Assembly: GCA_947623775.1 (NCBI GenBank)
Contig: CANQHL010000015.1
Coordinates: 1-20,910 of the forward strand
Source: an uncultured Clostridia bacterium
Lineage (GTDB): Bacteria > Bacillota > Clostridia > Christensenellales > UBA1242
Length of the DNA stretch: 20,910 nt
Reading direction: 5' to 3'
The stretch's first letter is position 1. Each line of letters begins with the position of its first letter. Shown one piece after another: positions 14,657 through 20,910 of this stretch. The notes below the pieces were generated by a model that was not told the origin of the DNA, searched no databases, and saw only the letters and a list, made by a program, of their open reading frames with translations. A program made the translations under genes and the position numbers.

Positions 14657-14908
14657 ATGAAAGATGGTATAAATTTAAGGATAGTTACAGTTGCAGAACA
14701 TATTTTAAATACACATGATACCATAAGAAAAACCGCAGAAATCTATGGGTACAGCAAAAGTACAATACATAATGATGTATCGGTAAAATTAAAAAAGGTT
14801 GATTACGATTTATATTTAAAAATAAAGGCAATTCTTGATGCCAATTTTGCAGAGAAACATATAAGAGGGGGAGAAGCGACTAAAAGAAAATATGAAAAGA
14901 GGGCGTGA
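14657..14908 (+). CDS. spoIIID: sporulation transcription factor SpoIIID
   Basis: SpoIIID is the small mother-cell DNA-binding regulator that tunes SigE genes and helps switch to SigK. The 83 residues match the family along their length. The helix-turn-helix is TIRKTAEIYGYSKSTIHNDV (Bacillus: TVRVIAKEFGVSKSTVHKDL), and the diagnostic RGGEATKRKYEKR near the C-terminus supplies the basic DNA-contacting tail. Start ATG 14657 has GGAGG 5 bases upstream; the in-frame GTG at 14645 would lie at the promoter start point. A SigE-type promoter precedes it, and a terminator overlaps its stop codon. It converges with fba. Confidence 0.94.
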   Translation: MKDGINLRIVTVAEHILNTHDTIRKTAEIYGYSKSTIHNDVSVKLKKVDYDLYLKIKAILDANFAEKHIRGGEATKRKYEKRA

Positions 14909-14920
14909 CTCTCTTTTTTT
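14895..14920 (+). terminator. terminator overlapping the spoIIID stop codon
   Basis: The arms AAAAGAG (14895-14901) and CTCTTTT (14911-14917) flank a loop that contains the TGA stop (14906-14908). An uninterrupted T run follows. The left arm codes for the last residues of SpoIIID. Confidence 0.75.
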
Positions 14921-14928
14921 AATTTATC

Positions 14929-15843
14929 CTATAATTGATTTGCTGAGTAAAGAATATTTTTAATTTTTTCTTCTACGATATTTTGAACTTTTTCTCTTCC
15001 GCTTCCGAGATATTTTCTAGGATCGATTAAATCTTTACTTTCAGCGAGAATTTTACGAACCATAGCGGTTATTCCAATACGTAAATCACTATCTGTATTA
15101 ATTTTGACAATATTATGTTCACGAGCGGCAATTTGAAGTAGATTTTCAGGTACGCCATTTGCGTTTACAATATTGCCACCATTATTATTAATTATATCAA
15201 TGCAATTTTTGTTTATTGTGGATGCACCATGTAGTACTAATGGGAAAGTCCCTAAACGTTTTTCAATATTGTCAAGTATATCGAATCTTAAAGTTTGTTC
15301 TCCTGAAAATTTATAGGCACCATGACTTGTGCCGATTGAAATGGCGAGAGAATCGACTTTTGCTTTATCCACAAAATATAAGGCGGCATCTGGATTGGTA
15401 TAAATGTCTTTTTGTTTTGATATATCATCTTCTATTCCCTTAATTTGTCCAAGTTCACCTTCAACCAAAATGCCTCTTGAGTGGGCGTAATCACAGACTT
15501 GCTTGGTTAATTCTATATTTTCCTCAATGGATAGGTCACTTCCGTCAATCATAACACTATCAAAACCAAGTTCGATTGCTTTTTTGCAAATATCAAAACT
15601 TTTTCCGTGGTCCAAATGAAGAAAAAGTCCATCTGTTTCTTGTTTTGCAATATTCGCAAGTGCGATGGTGTAATTTCCCATATAATTTAATGCGCTCTCA
15701 CTTACAGCAATTATGGCGGGTGAATTCAAATTTTTGCAGGCATTGACAATACCTTGAAGTGTTTCTAGTCCACAAAAATTAAATGCGCCGAGAGCAAAAT
15801 GATTTTTGATGGCTTTATCATAGTAATATTTTAAATCTTTCAT
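14929..15843 (-). CDS. fba: class II fructose-bisphosphate aldolase
   Basis: This zinc enzyme splits fructose-1,6-bisphosphate to dihydroxyacetone phosphate and glyceraldehyde-3-phosphate in glycolysis and runs the reverse in gluconeogenesis. The 304 residues show the class II signature: HLDHG with catalytic D78 and zinc ligand H79, E130 in EGELG, H174 in GTSHGAYKF, H205 in LHGAST, and the substrate-binding NTDSDLR. Tagatose-bisphosphate and related class II aldolases share these motifs, so exact sugar specificity is inferred. The gene is on the minus strand, convergent with spoIIID. SD AAAGGA lies 7 bases before the ATG, and its promoter is visible. Confidence 0.92.
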   Translation of the reverse strand: MKDLKYYYDKAIKNHFALGAFNFCGLETLQGIVNACKNLNSPAIIAVSESALNYMGNYTIALANIAKQETDGLFLHLDHGKSFDICKKAIELGFDSVMIDGSDLSIEENIELTKQVCDYAHSRGILVEGELGQIKGIEDDISKQKDIYTNPDAALYFVDKAKVDSLAISIGTSHGAYKFSGEQTLRFDILDNIEKRLGTFPLVLHGASTINKNCIDIINNNGGNIVNANGVPENLLQIAAREHNIVKINTDSDLRIGITAMVRKILAESKDLIDPRKYLGSGREKVQNIVEEKIKNILYSANQL

Positions 15844-15860
15844 TTTAAATCCTTTTATTT

Positions 15861-15888
15861 AATATAACACATTTTTAATATAATTCAA
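15861..15888 (-). promoter_or_regulatory. SigA promoter of fba
   Basis: Read on the minus strand: TTGAAT, a 16-base spacer ending in TGT, and TATATT (extended -10). It puts the start near 15854, about 11 bases from the ATG, with the SD in the leader. Confidence 0.6.
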
Positions 15889-15915
15889 ACATATATTTAA
15901 AAAAGAGGTGTAAAA

Positions 15916-16548
15916 ATGAAAAAAATTTTGATGTGTTTTGTACTTGTTTTTGTTGCGGTAGGCTTCTTTGGCTGCGATAAAAGCGATGATAACATTAGTG
16001 AAATCACAACTACATATTTATATGCTCAAGAGGGGGAGTATAGTGGCTCAATAAGCATTGGAAAAAGAGAAAATCCGTATATAATTGACGGTAAGCATGC
16101 GAAAAATGTCGATTTCAGTTTAATTGTTTTAAAATTAGGCGAAGTGTACAATCAAAGTGTAACTGTAAAAATTGAGGTAAATGGGCAAACAGAAGATGTC
16201 AAATTGGAATTAAATCCATTAAATTCTACGTACATGGCAGACCTAGGATACGCTTTAAAAGAAGATGATGAAATAAGTGTTATTTATAACGATTGCCATC
16301 TTAAATTTTCAAATATAAGCAAGGATTTTAAAGTTGGTTGGGAAAAAGCACTTGAAATAGGCAAAAAAGAATTGTCTGTGGTTATAGATAATTTGACAAG
16401 TAAGAAAAAGTTAAATGGCGAATATTATTTAAAAATACTTTCAAAAGACAATGATTTATATTGGTTTTTTACTCTAGTTGATCAAAATGAAAATAATTAT
16501 AACATTGTTATAAGTGTAAATGATGAAAATGTTGTCTATGCAAGTTGA
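15916..16548 (+). CDS. hypothetical lipoprotein
   Basis: The protein is 210 residues. A lipoprotein signal (MKKILMCFVLVFVAVGFFGC, lipidated Cys at 20) precedes a short Asp/Ser linker. The remainder is an exposed beta-rich domain: VDFSLIVLKLGEVYNQSVTV, TVKIEVNGQTEDVKLELN, and a closing PepSY-like half (ALEIGKKELSVVIDNL...NGEYYLKILSKDNDLYWFFTLVDQNE), that is, one helix followed by strands ending in 'LYWFFTLVD'. The resemblance to PepSY-type domains is only by pattern. SD GAGGTG lies 7 bases before ATG. It diverges from fba. A TATAAT at 15879-15884 is a possible -10, and a SigE-like CATATATT at 15890-15897 is an alternative; neither has a convincing -35. Confidence 0.7.
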   Translation: MKKILMCFVLVFVAVGFFGCDKSDDNISEITTTYLYAQEGEYSGSISIGKRENPYIIDGKHAKNVDFSLIVLKLGEVYNQSVTVKIEVNGQTEDVKLELNPLNSTYMADLGYALKEDDEISVIYNDCHLKFSNISKDFKVGWEKALEIGKKELSVVIDNLTSKKKLNGEYYLKILSKDNDLYWFFTLVDQNENNYNIVISVNDENVVYAS

Positions 16549-16549
16549 T

Positions 16550-16574
16550 AAAGAGGTAGGAACCTCTTTTTTAT
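16550..16574 (+). terminator. intrinsic terminator after the lipoprotein gene
   Basis: A perfect 8-bp stem (AAAGAGGT / ACCTCTTT) with a 4-base loop is followed by a T run, two bases after the stop codon. Confidence 0.9.
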
Positions 16575-16603
16575 TTGCGTTTTTTTGTTTAAAGTGTTAT
16601 ACT
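16575..16603 (+). promoter_or_regulatory. extended -10 promoter placing the hflX ATG at +1
   Basis: TTGCGT (16575-16580), a 17-base spacer ending TGT, and TATACT (16598-16603) form an extended -10 promoter. The hflX ATG is at 16609, five bases after the -10, and no SD is present. The mRNA should be leaderless. Confidence 0.6.
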
Positions 16604-16608
16604 ATGGT

Positions 16609-17709
16609 ATGGAAAATAAAATCGAAAAGGAAAACGCACTAATTGTAATTGTTTGTAACAAGAAAAATGATAATAAAGAAAGAAAAACAGGGGAAATAGA
16701 ACGCCTCTGTTATTCTGCAGGCTTGAATGTTGTAAAAGATTTCTATCAAAATGTAAAGGAATTCAATAGAAGAACGGTTATTGGAAGTGGCAAGGTAGAT
16801 GAAATTAAAAATTATATTTCACAATGTGACGAAATTATTGATGTGGTAATTGTGGATTATCAGTTGACCGGTTCGCAGATGAAAAATCTTGCAGATGAAT
16901 TTCAAACAAAGGTTTTGGATAGAGTTGGTCTGATTATAGATATTTTTGCAAAAGGTGCAAAATCTAAGGAGGCACGTCTCCAAGTTAAACTTGCACAGGA
17001 TAAATATATTTTACCTAGATTATCGCAATTACAAGGGACAAGCGGGCGTTTTGGTAGCGGTGGTGTAGGTATGCGTGGTCCTGGTGAAACAAGTTTAGAG
17101 TTAAACAAAAGGAAATTGGAAAGCGAAATAGATGCTTTAAAAAACCAAATTGAAAAGATAAAACAGCAAAGGCAATCAACAAGAAAAGAACGATTAAATT
17201 CTGCATTGCCTAAAATTGCGCTGGTAGGCTATACAAACTCAGGGAAATCATCACTATTAAATTATCTTGTAAAAGAGAATATATATGCTGACGATAAATT
17301 TTTCGCGACCCTCGATACAACTTCAAGGAAAATGTATCTTGGAGATAATAACTATGCGATTATAACCGACACCGTAGGATTTATTTCCGACCTGCCACAT
17401 CAACTTGTTGATGCATTTTCTTCTACACTGGAAGAGGCAAGAGATGCCGATTTGCTTTTGCATGTTGTTGACGTGTCGCAAAACAAAGAAATTGATGGCA
17501 AGCGTGAATATCAAATAAATATGAAAGTCACAAATGATTTACTTGATGAGCTTGGGGCTACAAAAAACAGAATCGTTGTTTTAAATAAAAACGATTTGCT
17601 GCAAAGACCTATTATTTTAGGTGATGATGAAATTTTAATTTCAGTAAAAAAGCAAAAGGGCATTGATAAATTAATTGACCTTATTAAAATGAAATTAAAT
17701 ATTAATTAA
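16609..17709 (+). CDS. hflX: ribosome-associated GTPase HflX
   Basis: HflX binds 50S/70S ribosomes and splits stalled or hibernating ones, especially under heat stress. The 366 residues hold the N-terminal HflX domain (about 1-190, with TVIGSGKVDEI and the glycine-rich GRFGSGGVGMRGPGETSLE loop) and the GTPase domain: G1 GYTNSGKSS at 207, G3 DTVGF at 254, G4 NKND at 326. The start is ATG 16609; the upstream in-frame TTG (16585) lies between the -35 and -10 of the promoter and so cannot be in the transcript. No SD is present. It converges with the DUF1858 gene, leaving 15 bases and no clear terminator. Confidence 0.94.
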   Translation: MENKIEKENALIVIVCNKKNDNKERKTGEIERLCYSAGLNVVKDFYQNVKEFNRRTVIGSGKVDEIKNYISQCDEIIDVVIVDYQLTGSQMKNLADEFQTKVLDRVGLIIDIFAKGAKSKEARLQVKLAQDKYILPRLSQLQGTSGRFGSGGVGMRGPGETSLELNKRKLESEIDALKNQIEKIKQQRQSTRKERLNSALPKIALVGYTNSGKSSLLNYLVKENIYADDKFFATLDTTSRKMYLGDNNYAIITDTVGFISDLPHQLVDAFSSTLEEARDADLLLHVVDVSQNKEIDGKREYQINMKVTNDLLDELGATKNRIVVLNKNDLLQRPIILGDDEILISVKKQKGIDKLIDLIKMKLNIN

Positions 17710-17724
17710 TTATTTTTTAATATA

Positions 17725-17955
17725 TTATTGTTTAGGATGTTTTTCTTGATACGCTTCGTTAAGTTTTTTGACTAAAAAATCTACATCAACTTGATGTACA
17801 AGAGCAGCCTCTTCAACTGTTTCTTCCATGCCTAGGTGACAAAAAATACAGTGCATGCCAAAGCCCATAAAAATATCGCCGAGACTTTCATCAAGTTTCA
17901 AAACATCATCAATAATCATATCTTTATTTATTTCTACATTCTTTTTCTTTCTCAT
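17725..17955 (-). CDS. DUF1858 CxxC protein
   Basis: The 76-residue protein matches the DUF1858 pattern: 'IN.DM.I.dVL..dp....iFm.fGMhC..C...' followed by 'E..eeAA..H.vD.d.Lv..LN'. The two cysteines (C36 and C39, CIFC) and the FMGFGMHC motif are intact. Such small proteins are often annotated as hybrid-cluster-associated redox disulfide proteins; they may carry a redox disulfide or bind a metal, but function is untested. It is a minus-strand gene, convergent with hflX. The ATG has no SD and lies six bases after a perfect -10. Confidence 0.88.
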   Translation of the reverse strand: MRKKKNVEINKDMIIDDVLKLDESLGDIFMGFGMHCIFCHLGMEETVEEAALVHQVDVDFLVKKLNEAYQEKHPKQ

Positions 17956-17961
17956 GTGGCA

Positions 17962-17990
17962 ATTATAAACTATTTAGTCTTGTTTGTAAA
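17962..17990 (-). promoter_or_regulatory. strong SigA promoter of the DUF1858 gene, leaderless
   Basis: On the minus strand: TTTACA (17990-17985), a 17-base spacer, TATAAT (17967-17962), six bases, then ATG (17955-17953). Both boxes and spacing are near-perfect, so the ATG should be at the 5' end of the RNA. Confidence 0.78.
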
Positions 17991-18040
17991 GAAAATAATA
18001 AAATTTTTTATAAAAATGTTCTAAAACGAAAATTTAAAAA

Positions 18041-18046
18041 TACAAT
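18041..18046 (+). promoter_or_regulatory. possible -10 for the PRC-barrel gene
   Basis: TACAAT is followed by six bases and then ATG 18053, with no SD. The best -35 (TTCTAA at 18019-18024, 16-base spacing) is weak. This is another possible leaderless start. Confidence 0.4.
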
Positions 18047-18052
18047 AATACT

Positions 18053-18760
18053 ATGGAAAAGATAAGCAAATTAATTTCAAAAAAAGTTATTTCACTAGAA
18101 GAAGCCAAAGAAGTTGGCTATGTGTTAAATGTTATTCTAGATGAAAATGTCAAGGTTTATAAAGGCCTTATTATTGTAGATGAGGAGAGTGAAAATTCTT
18201 TTGTTTTACCCAGAGAAAATATTTACTCTGTAGGCGAGGACACTATAGTGATAGAAAATTCTGCGAAATTGCAATTTAATATTTCGGATAACACCAATAA
18301 TCCTATAGGCAAATTAGTTTATGATTCTCATGGAAATAGTCTTGGAAGAGTTGTAGATGTGGAATTGCAGGGAAAAACAGTAAAAAAAATAATTACCAAT
18401 TTGTGTGAATTTCCTCAAAGATATTTGAGAAAATCGGGGGATAATTTCATTATATTTGGTTCAAAAAAAAGAAAAAAGAATGTTGATGAATTTCCGAGTG
18501 GAGCAGTTCAAACATTCAGTTCACTTCCTAAGGTGGTTATAGCGGGACCGGAAACAGGAGATATTAATTTTATTCGCCCTGAAGCACCGGTAAGATTGTA
18601 TGCAAGCACAAATATGTTGCTCGGGAAAATAGTGACAAATGATATTATTGGGTTTAATAATGAGATAATTGCTAGAAAAAATGATGTTATTAATCAAAAA
18701 ATAATCAATAAAGCCAAGGCTCACAATAAGTTTAATCTCCTTAGTTATTATAGTAAATAA
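18053..18760 (+). CDS. PRC-barrel domain protein
   Basis: The protein is 235 residues. The region from ~85 to 125 (NNPIGKLVYDSHGNSLGRVVDVELQGKTVKKI) is a PRC-barrel core: 'iGk.v.d..G..lG.v.dv.....' followed by a strand. The first ~80 residues look like a second, more degenerate barrel half (KKVISLEEAKEVGYVLNVIL). The C-terminal ~45 residues (LLGKIVTNDIIGFNNEIIARKNDVINQKIINKAKAHNKF, key residues G-K-x-x-x-x-D, A-x-K, I, A) form a separate conserved tail that recurs in clostridial PRC-barrel proteins. PRC-barrels act as small adaptors in RNA processing, photosynthesis and, as YlmC/YmxH, in sporulating cells; the role here is unknown. It has no signal peptide, no SD and a terminator just after its stop. 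Confidence 0.82.
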   Translation: MEKISKLISKKVISLEEAKEVGYVLNVILDENVKVYKGLIIVDEESENSFVLPRENIYSVGEDTIVIENSAKLQFNISDNTNNPIGKLVYDSHGNSLGRVVDVELQGKTVKKIITNLCEFPQRYLRKSGDNFIIFGSKKRKKNVDEFPSGAVQTFSSLPKVVIAGPETGDINFIRPEAPVRLYASTNMLLGKIVTNDIIGFNNEIIARKNDVINQKIINKAKAHNKFNLLSYYSK

Positions 18761-18762
18761 TT

Positions 18763-18790
18763 AACAACGACTAAAAATCGTTGTTTTTTA
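18763..18790 (+). terminator. intrinsic terminator after the PRC-barrel gene
   Basis: A perfect 8-bp stem (AACAACGA / TCGTTGTT) with a 7-base loop is followed by a run of six T. Confidence 0.9.
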
Positions 18791-18843
18791 TATATGTAAT
18801 ATATAATATTTTTAACAAATTTAACAAAATCTTGTTTAATCGT

Positions 18844-18873
18844 TTGTATTTTTGATATGATTTGTAGTAAAAT
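18844..18873 (+). promoter_or_regulatory. candidate promoter of the VirB4-like gene
   Basis: TTGTAT (18844-18849), an 18-base spacer, and TAAAAT (18868-18873). An alternative is TTGTTT (18832) with TATGAT (18856). Either leaves a leader that contains the GAGAGGT SD. Confidence 0.4.
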
Positions 18874-18902
18874 AATTTTGAAGTATAAAAAGAGAGGTAA
18901 TT

Positions 18903-20910
18903 ATGGTTAGGGTTGTTCCTAGAAGAACTAAGGTAAAACTTGAATTCGTAAAAGGCTTTACAGGCATGGACCTTATTATTGCATTGGTAGCATCTGCAGT
19001 GCTTATTCTTCTTATCGCATCAAACTTTCCAGGGCATATTTGGATTGCAATGGCATGGGCAATTTTAGGTATTTCATTATTCTTTAAGATTGCAGATAGC
19101 GATAGGTTTTATGTTACTCTTACGCACCTTGCAAGATTTTCTATGCAGAAGAAAAAATATTTAAAGGCACCAAAATCGGGTAAAGCAAATATTAAGGATA
19201 TTATTCCATATGAAAAATTTTATGAGGAAAAATTAATCGACTTTAATGGTTATTATGCAGGCGTACTAGAAGTTAAGCCTATTCTTTTCGACTTGTTAAA
19301 TGAGGCGAGCCAAAATAACGTAATTGATATTGGATTTGGAAATGCACTAAGAAGACTTGATGATAATCAAGTTTGTGAAATCATTAAGTTAAACAAGGCA
19401 ATGGTTCTCGATAACTATTCATATATAGAAAATAAAAAATATGATAGACTTCTTGACCAATTGTATGAAAAGCAAATGACTCAAGCAGAAATTGATGCTC
19501 GTGCTCCTATATTTGAAGAGCGTGTAAACTTTATTGAAAATAAAAACAGAACAGATAAAATTTTTAAGGATTATTTTTATATTGTAGTTTTAGGAAAAGA
19601 AATTGAAGCTCTTGAAAACACCTTGGCTGGTATGGCTACATCTCTTGCCTCAGCATTGACTCCTGTTCAAACCAAAAGGCTTGTAGCAAATGATTTGGCT
19701 GTTTTTGTAAAGGCAAATTATACAAGAGATTTCAATGAAAGAGATTTGGAAAATATACCAGATAGCGAATTCTTAAATTGGGCAACACCAAACAAAGTAA
19801 AATTTTCTTCTGCTAAATATTCCATTGATGATGTAAATTATAGAACCTATGCAATTTCAGAATATCCTTTGCAGGTTGGAAACGCATGGGGAACATCATT
19901 CTTCTTGCTTGACAGAACGAAAGTTGTTATGAAATTTAAGAAAGCGCCGGCATTTGAATCTGAAAAGAAAATTGATAAAGCCATAATGGATATGGAAACA
20001 AAACTCAACAGAACAGGTAAAAGCAGTACGCGTATTGAACTTTCAACGCACCTTGAAACACTTAGAAACTTGCTTACAGAGTTGAAAAACTCAAACCAAC
20101 AACTTTATGATGTAAACACATTTATCACTTGTGAAGATTCTGCAAGAAAAGATGTTAAAAGCATGCTTAAACAGGAAGGGTATAGATATACTGAATTATT
20201 TGCAAGACAAATTGATGCGTTTATTAGCACCGGTATATCAATGCGTGACAATATTAAAGAGCTTCAAAGAGGTGTTCCTACATATACTCTTGCGGGCGTG
20301 TTCCCATTTGTTTCATCAGAACTTCAAGATGAGGGCGGTTTCTATATTGGTGACAACGCATATCCTGTATTTATTGACTTCTTTGCGAGAGATGCACAAA
20401 GAGTTAACTCAAATATGATGATTATTGGAAAATCCGGTTCCGGAAAATCATTTGCAACAAAAACACTTTTGGCAAACTTCTCTGCGGACAACACCAAAAT
20501 ATTCATTTGCGACCCCGAAAAGGAGTATGCGGAATTAACAGAAAAACTTAAAGGAAAATTTATCGATGTTGGTTCATCTTTGCAGGGTATCATAAATCCG
20601 TTTAACGTTATTAGAGCACTTGACCATGAATATGATGAAGAAAAACCAACCGAAAATGCTGATGGCGAGCCGGTAATTATTAAAAAGGAAACTAAGAAAA
20701 AAACTGACGACTCGTTTAACCAGCACTTGCAATTCTTGGAACAATTCTTAAGAACAATTTTGCAAGGTATATCTTCTGATGCTTTTGAAATGATAAACAC
20801 ACTTGTTTTGGAAATGTATGAAAAATTTGGCATTGATGAGTATACCGACCTTAAAAACTTGAAGCCAGAGGATTATCCAACATTTGATGATCTTTATGCA
20901 ATTCTGCAAG
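18903..20910 (+). CDS. VirB4/TraC-type ATPase with fused PrgI-like N-terminal domain, 3' end outside window
   Basis: The frame is open for 669 codons to the right edge, with no internal stop or frameshift. ATG 18903 has a GAGAGGT SD. Residues 1-90 resemble a PrgI-family protein: a basic start (VPRRTKVKLEFVKGFTGMD), two membrane helices (about 21-41 and 45-64), then RFYVTLTHLARFSMQKKKY, matching PrgI's 'pfe..i...ir...pkr..Y' tail. About 110-480 fits the VirB4 N-terminal region. At 509 comes Walker A GKSGSGKS (in MMIIGKSGSGKSFATKTLL), then FICDPEKEYAEL, a typical VirB4 segment, and GSSLQGIINPFNV. Walker B lies beyond the window. VirB4 ATPases power type IV secretion and conjugation. In known elements PrgI and VirB4 are usually separate adjacent genes. 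A charged insert (about 580-600) precedes a conserved block. No other transfer gene lies in the window. Confidence 0.85.
   Translation, partial: MVRVVPRRTKVKLEFVKGFTGMDLIIALVASAVLILLIASNFPGHIWIAMAWAILGISLFFKIADSDRFYVTLTHLARFSMQKKKYLKAPKSGKANIKDIIPYEKFYEEKLIDFNGYYAGVLEVKPILFDLLNEASQNNVIDIGFGNALRRLDDNQVCEIIKLNKAMVLDNYSYIENKKYDRLLDQLYEKQMTQAEIDARAPIFEERVNFIENKNRTDKIFKDYFYIVVLGKEIEALENTLAGMATSLASALTPVQTKRLVANDLAVFVKANYTRDFNERDLENIPDSEFLNWATPNKVKFSSAKYSIDDVNYRTYAISEYPLQVGNAWGTSFFLLDRTKVVMKFKKAPAFESEKKIDKAIMDMETKLNRTGKSSTRIELSTHLETLRNLLTELKNSNQQLYDVNTFITCEDSARKDVKSMLKQEGYRYTELFARQIDAFISTGISMRDNIKELQRGVPTYTLAGVFPFVSSELQDEGGFYIGDNAYPVFIDFFARDAQRVNSNMMIIGKSGSGKSFATKTLLANFSADNTKIFICDPEKEYAELTEKLKGKFIDVGSSLQGIINPFNVIRALDHEYDEEKPTENADGEPVIIKKETKKKTDDSFNQHLQFLEQFLRTILQGISSDAFEMINTLVLEMYEKFGIDEYTDLKNLKPEDYPTFDDLYAILQ

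Noticed and set aside
20342..20833. Minus-strand open frame of 163 codons inside the VirB4-like gene
   Set aside because: The plus frame carries Walker A and conserved VirB4 segments, so the antisense frame is coincidental.
18903..20910. Possible frameshift in the VirB4-like gene
   Set aside because: Reading the frame line by line gives one uninterrupted frame to the edge.
1..20910. tRNA, rRNA, riboswitch, CRISPR array or insertion-sequence ends
   Set aside because: No cloverleaf, conserved rRNA segment, aptamer-like leader, spaced direct repeats or transposase was seen.

Overview
The window looks like a chromosomal segment of a low-GC, endospore-forming, Clostridia-like Firmicute, probably from an uncultured lineage. 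The case rests on AT-rich coding sequence, Firmicute-type promoters and Shine-Dalgarno (SD) sites, and three recognisable sporulation genes: spoVB, a spoIIQ-type LytM gene and spoIIID. There is no tRNA, rRNA, CRISPR array, insertion sequence or prophage signature. Genes are densely packed, with no gene-free stretch over 300 bases.

Layout. 1-3220 holds the tail of a VTT/TMEM64 membrane protein, a 51-residue LysM protein on the minus strand, spoVB, and an overlapping DUF421 (YetF-like)/DUF4363-like pair ending at a two-way terminator. 3280-4350 (minus) is an unrecognised membrane-anchored surface protein. 4537-10808 corresponds to the classic glmU-pth-mfd neighbourhood followed by a PrsA/SurA-like foldase lipoprotein. 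The glmU position holds a shortened GlmU-like protein that appears to have lost both catalytic sites. 10858-13613 carries envelope genes: a YbhN/MprF-type membrane protein, a TasA/camelysin-like exported protein, a small tail-anchored protein and a signal-anchored hypothetical. 13667-14908 is spoIIQ-like, acpP and spoIIID. 14929-18760 carries fba (minus), a lipoprotein, hflX, a DUF1858 protein (minus) and a PRC-barrel protein. From 18903 to the right edge runs a VirB4/TraC-type ATPase with a PrgI-like membrane domain fused to its N-terminus.

How the genes fit together. Sporulation is served by SpoVB (envelope precursor transport), SpoIIQ (forespore side of the engulfment channel) and SpoIIID (mother-cell regulator, behind a good SigE-type promoter). 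Housekeeping is served by Pth, Mfd, HflX, ACP and aldolase. Many of the remaining genes are membrane-bound or exported.

The least expected signals are: (1) several genes whose -10 box lies only 5-8 bases before the ATG, with no usable SD, which implies leaderless mRNAs alongside SD-led neighbours; (2) the GlmU-derived apparent pseudoenzyme; (3) the PrgI-VirB4 fusion; (4) an inverted repeat framing the -10 of spoIIID; and (5) a terminator-like hairpin with a start codon in its loop. All assignments come from reading the sequence; no database search was run.
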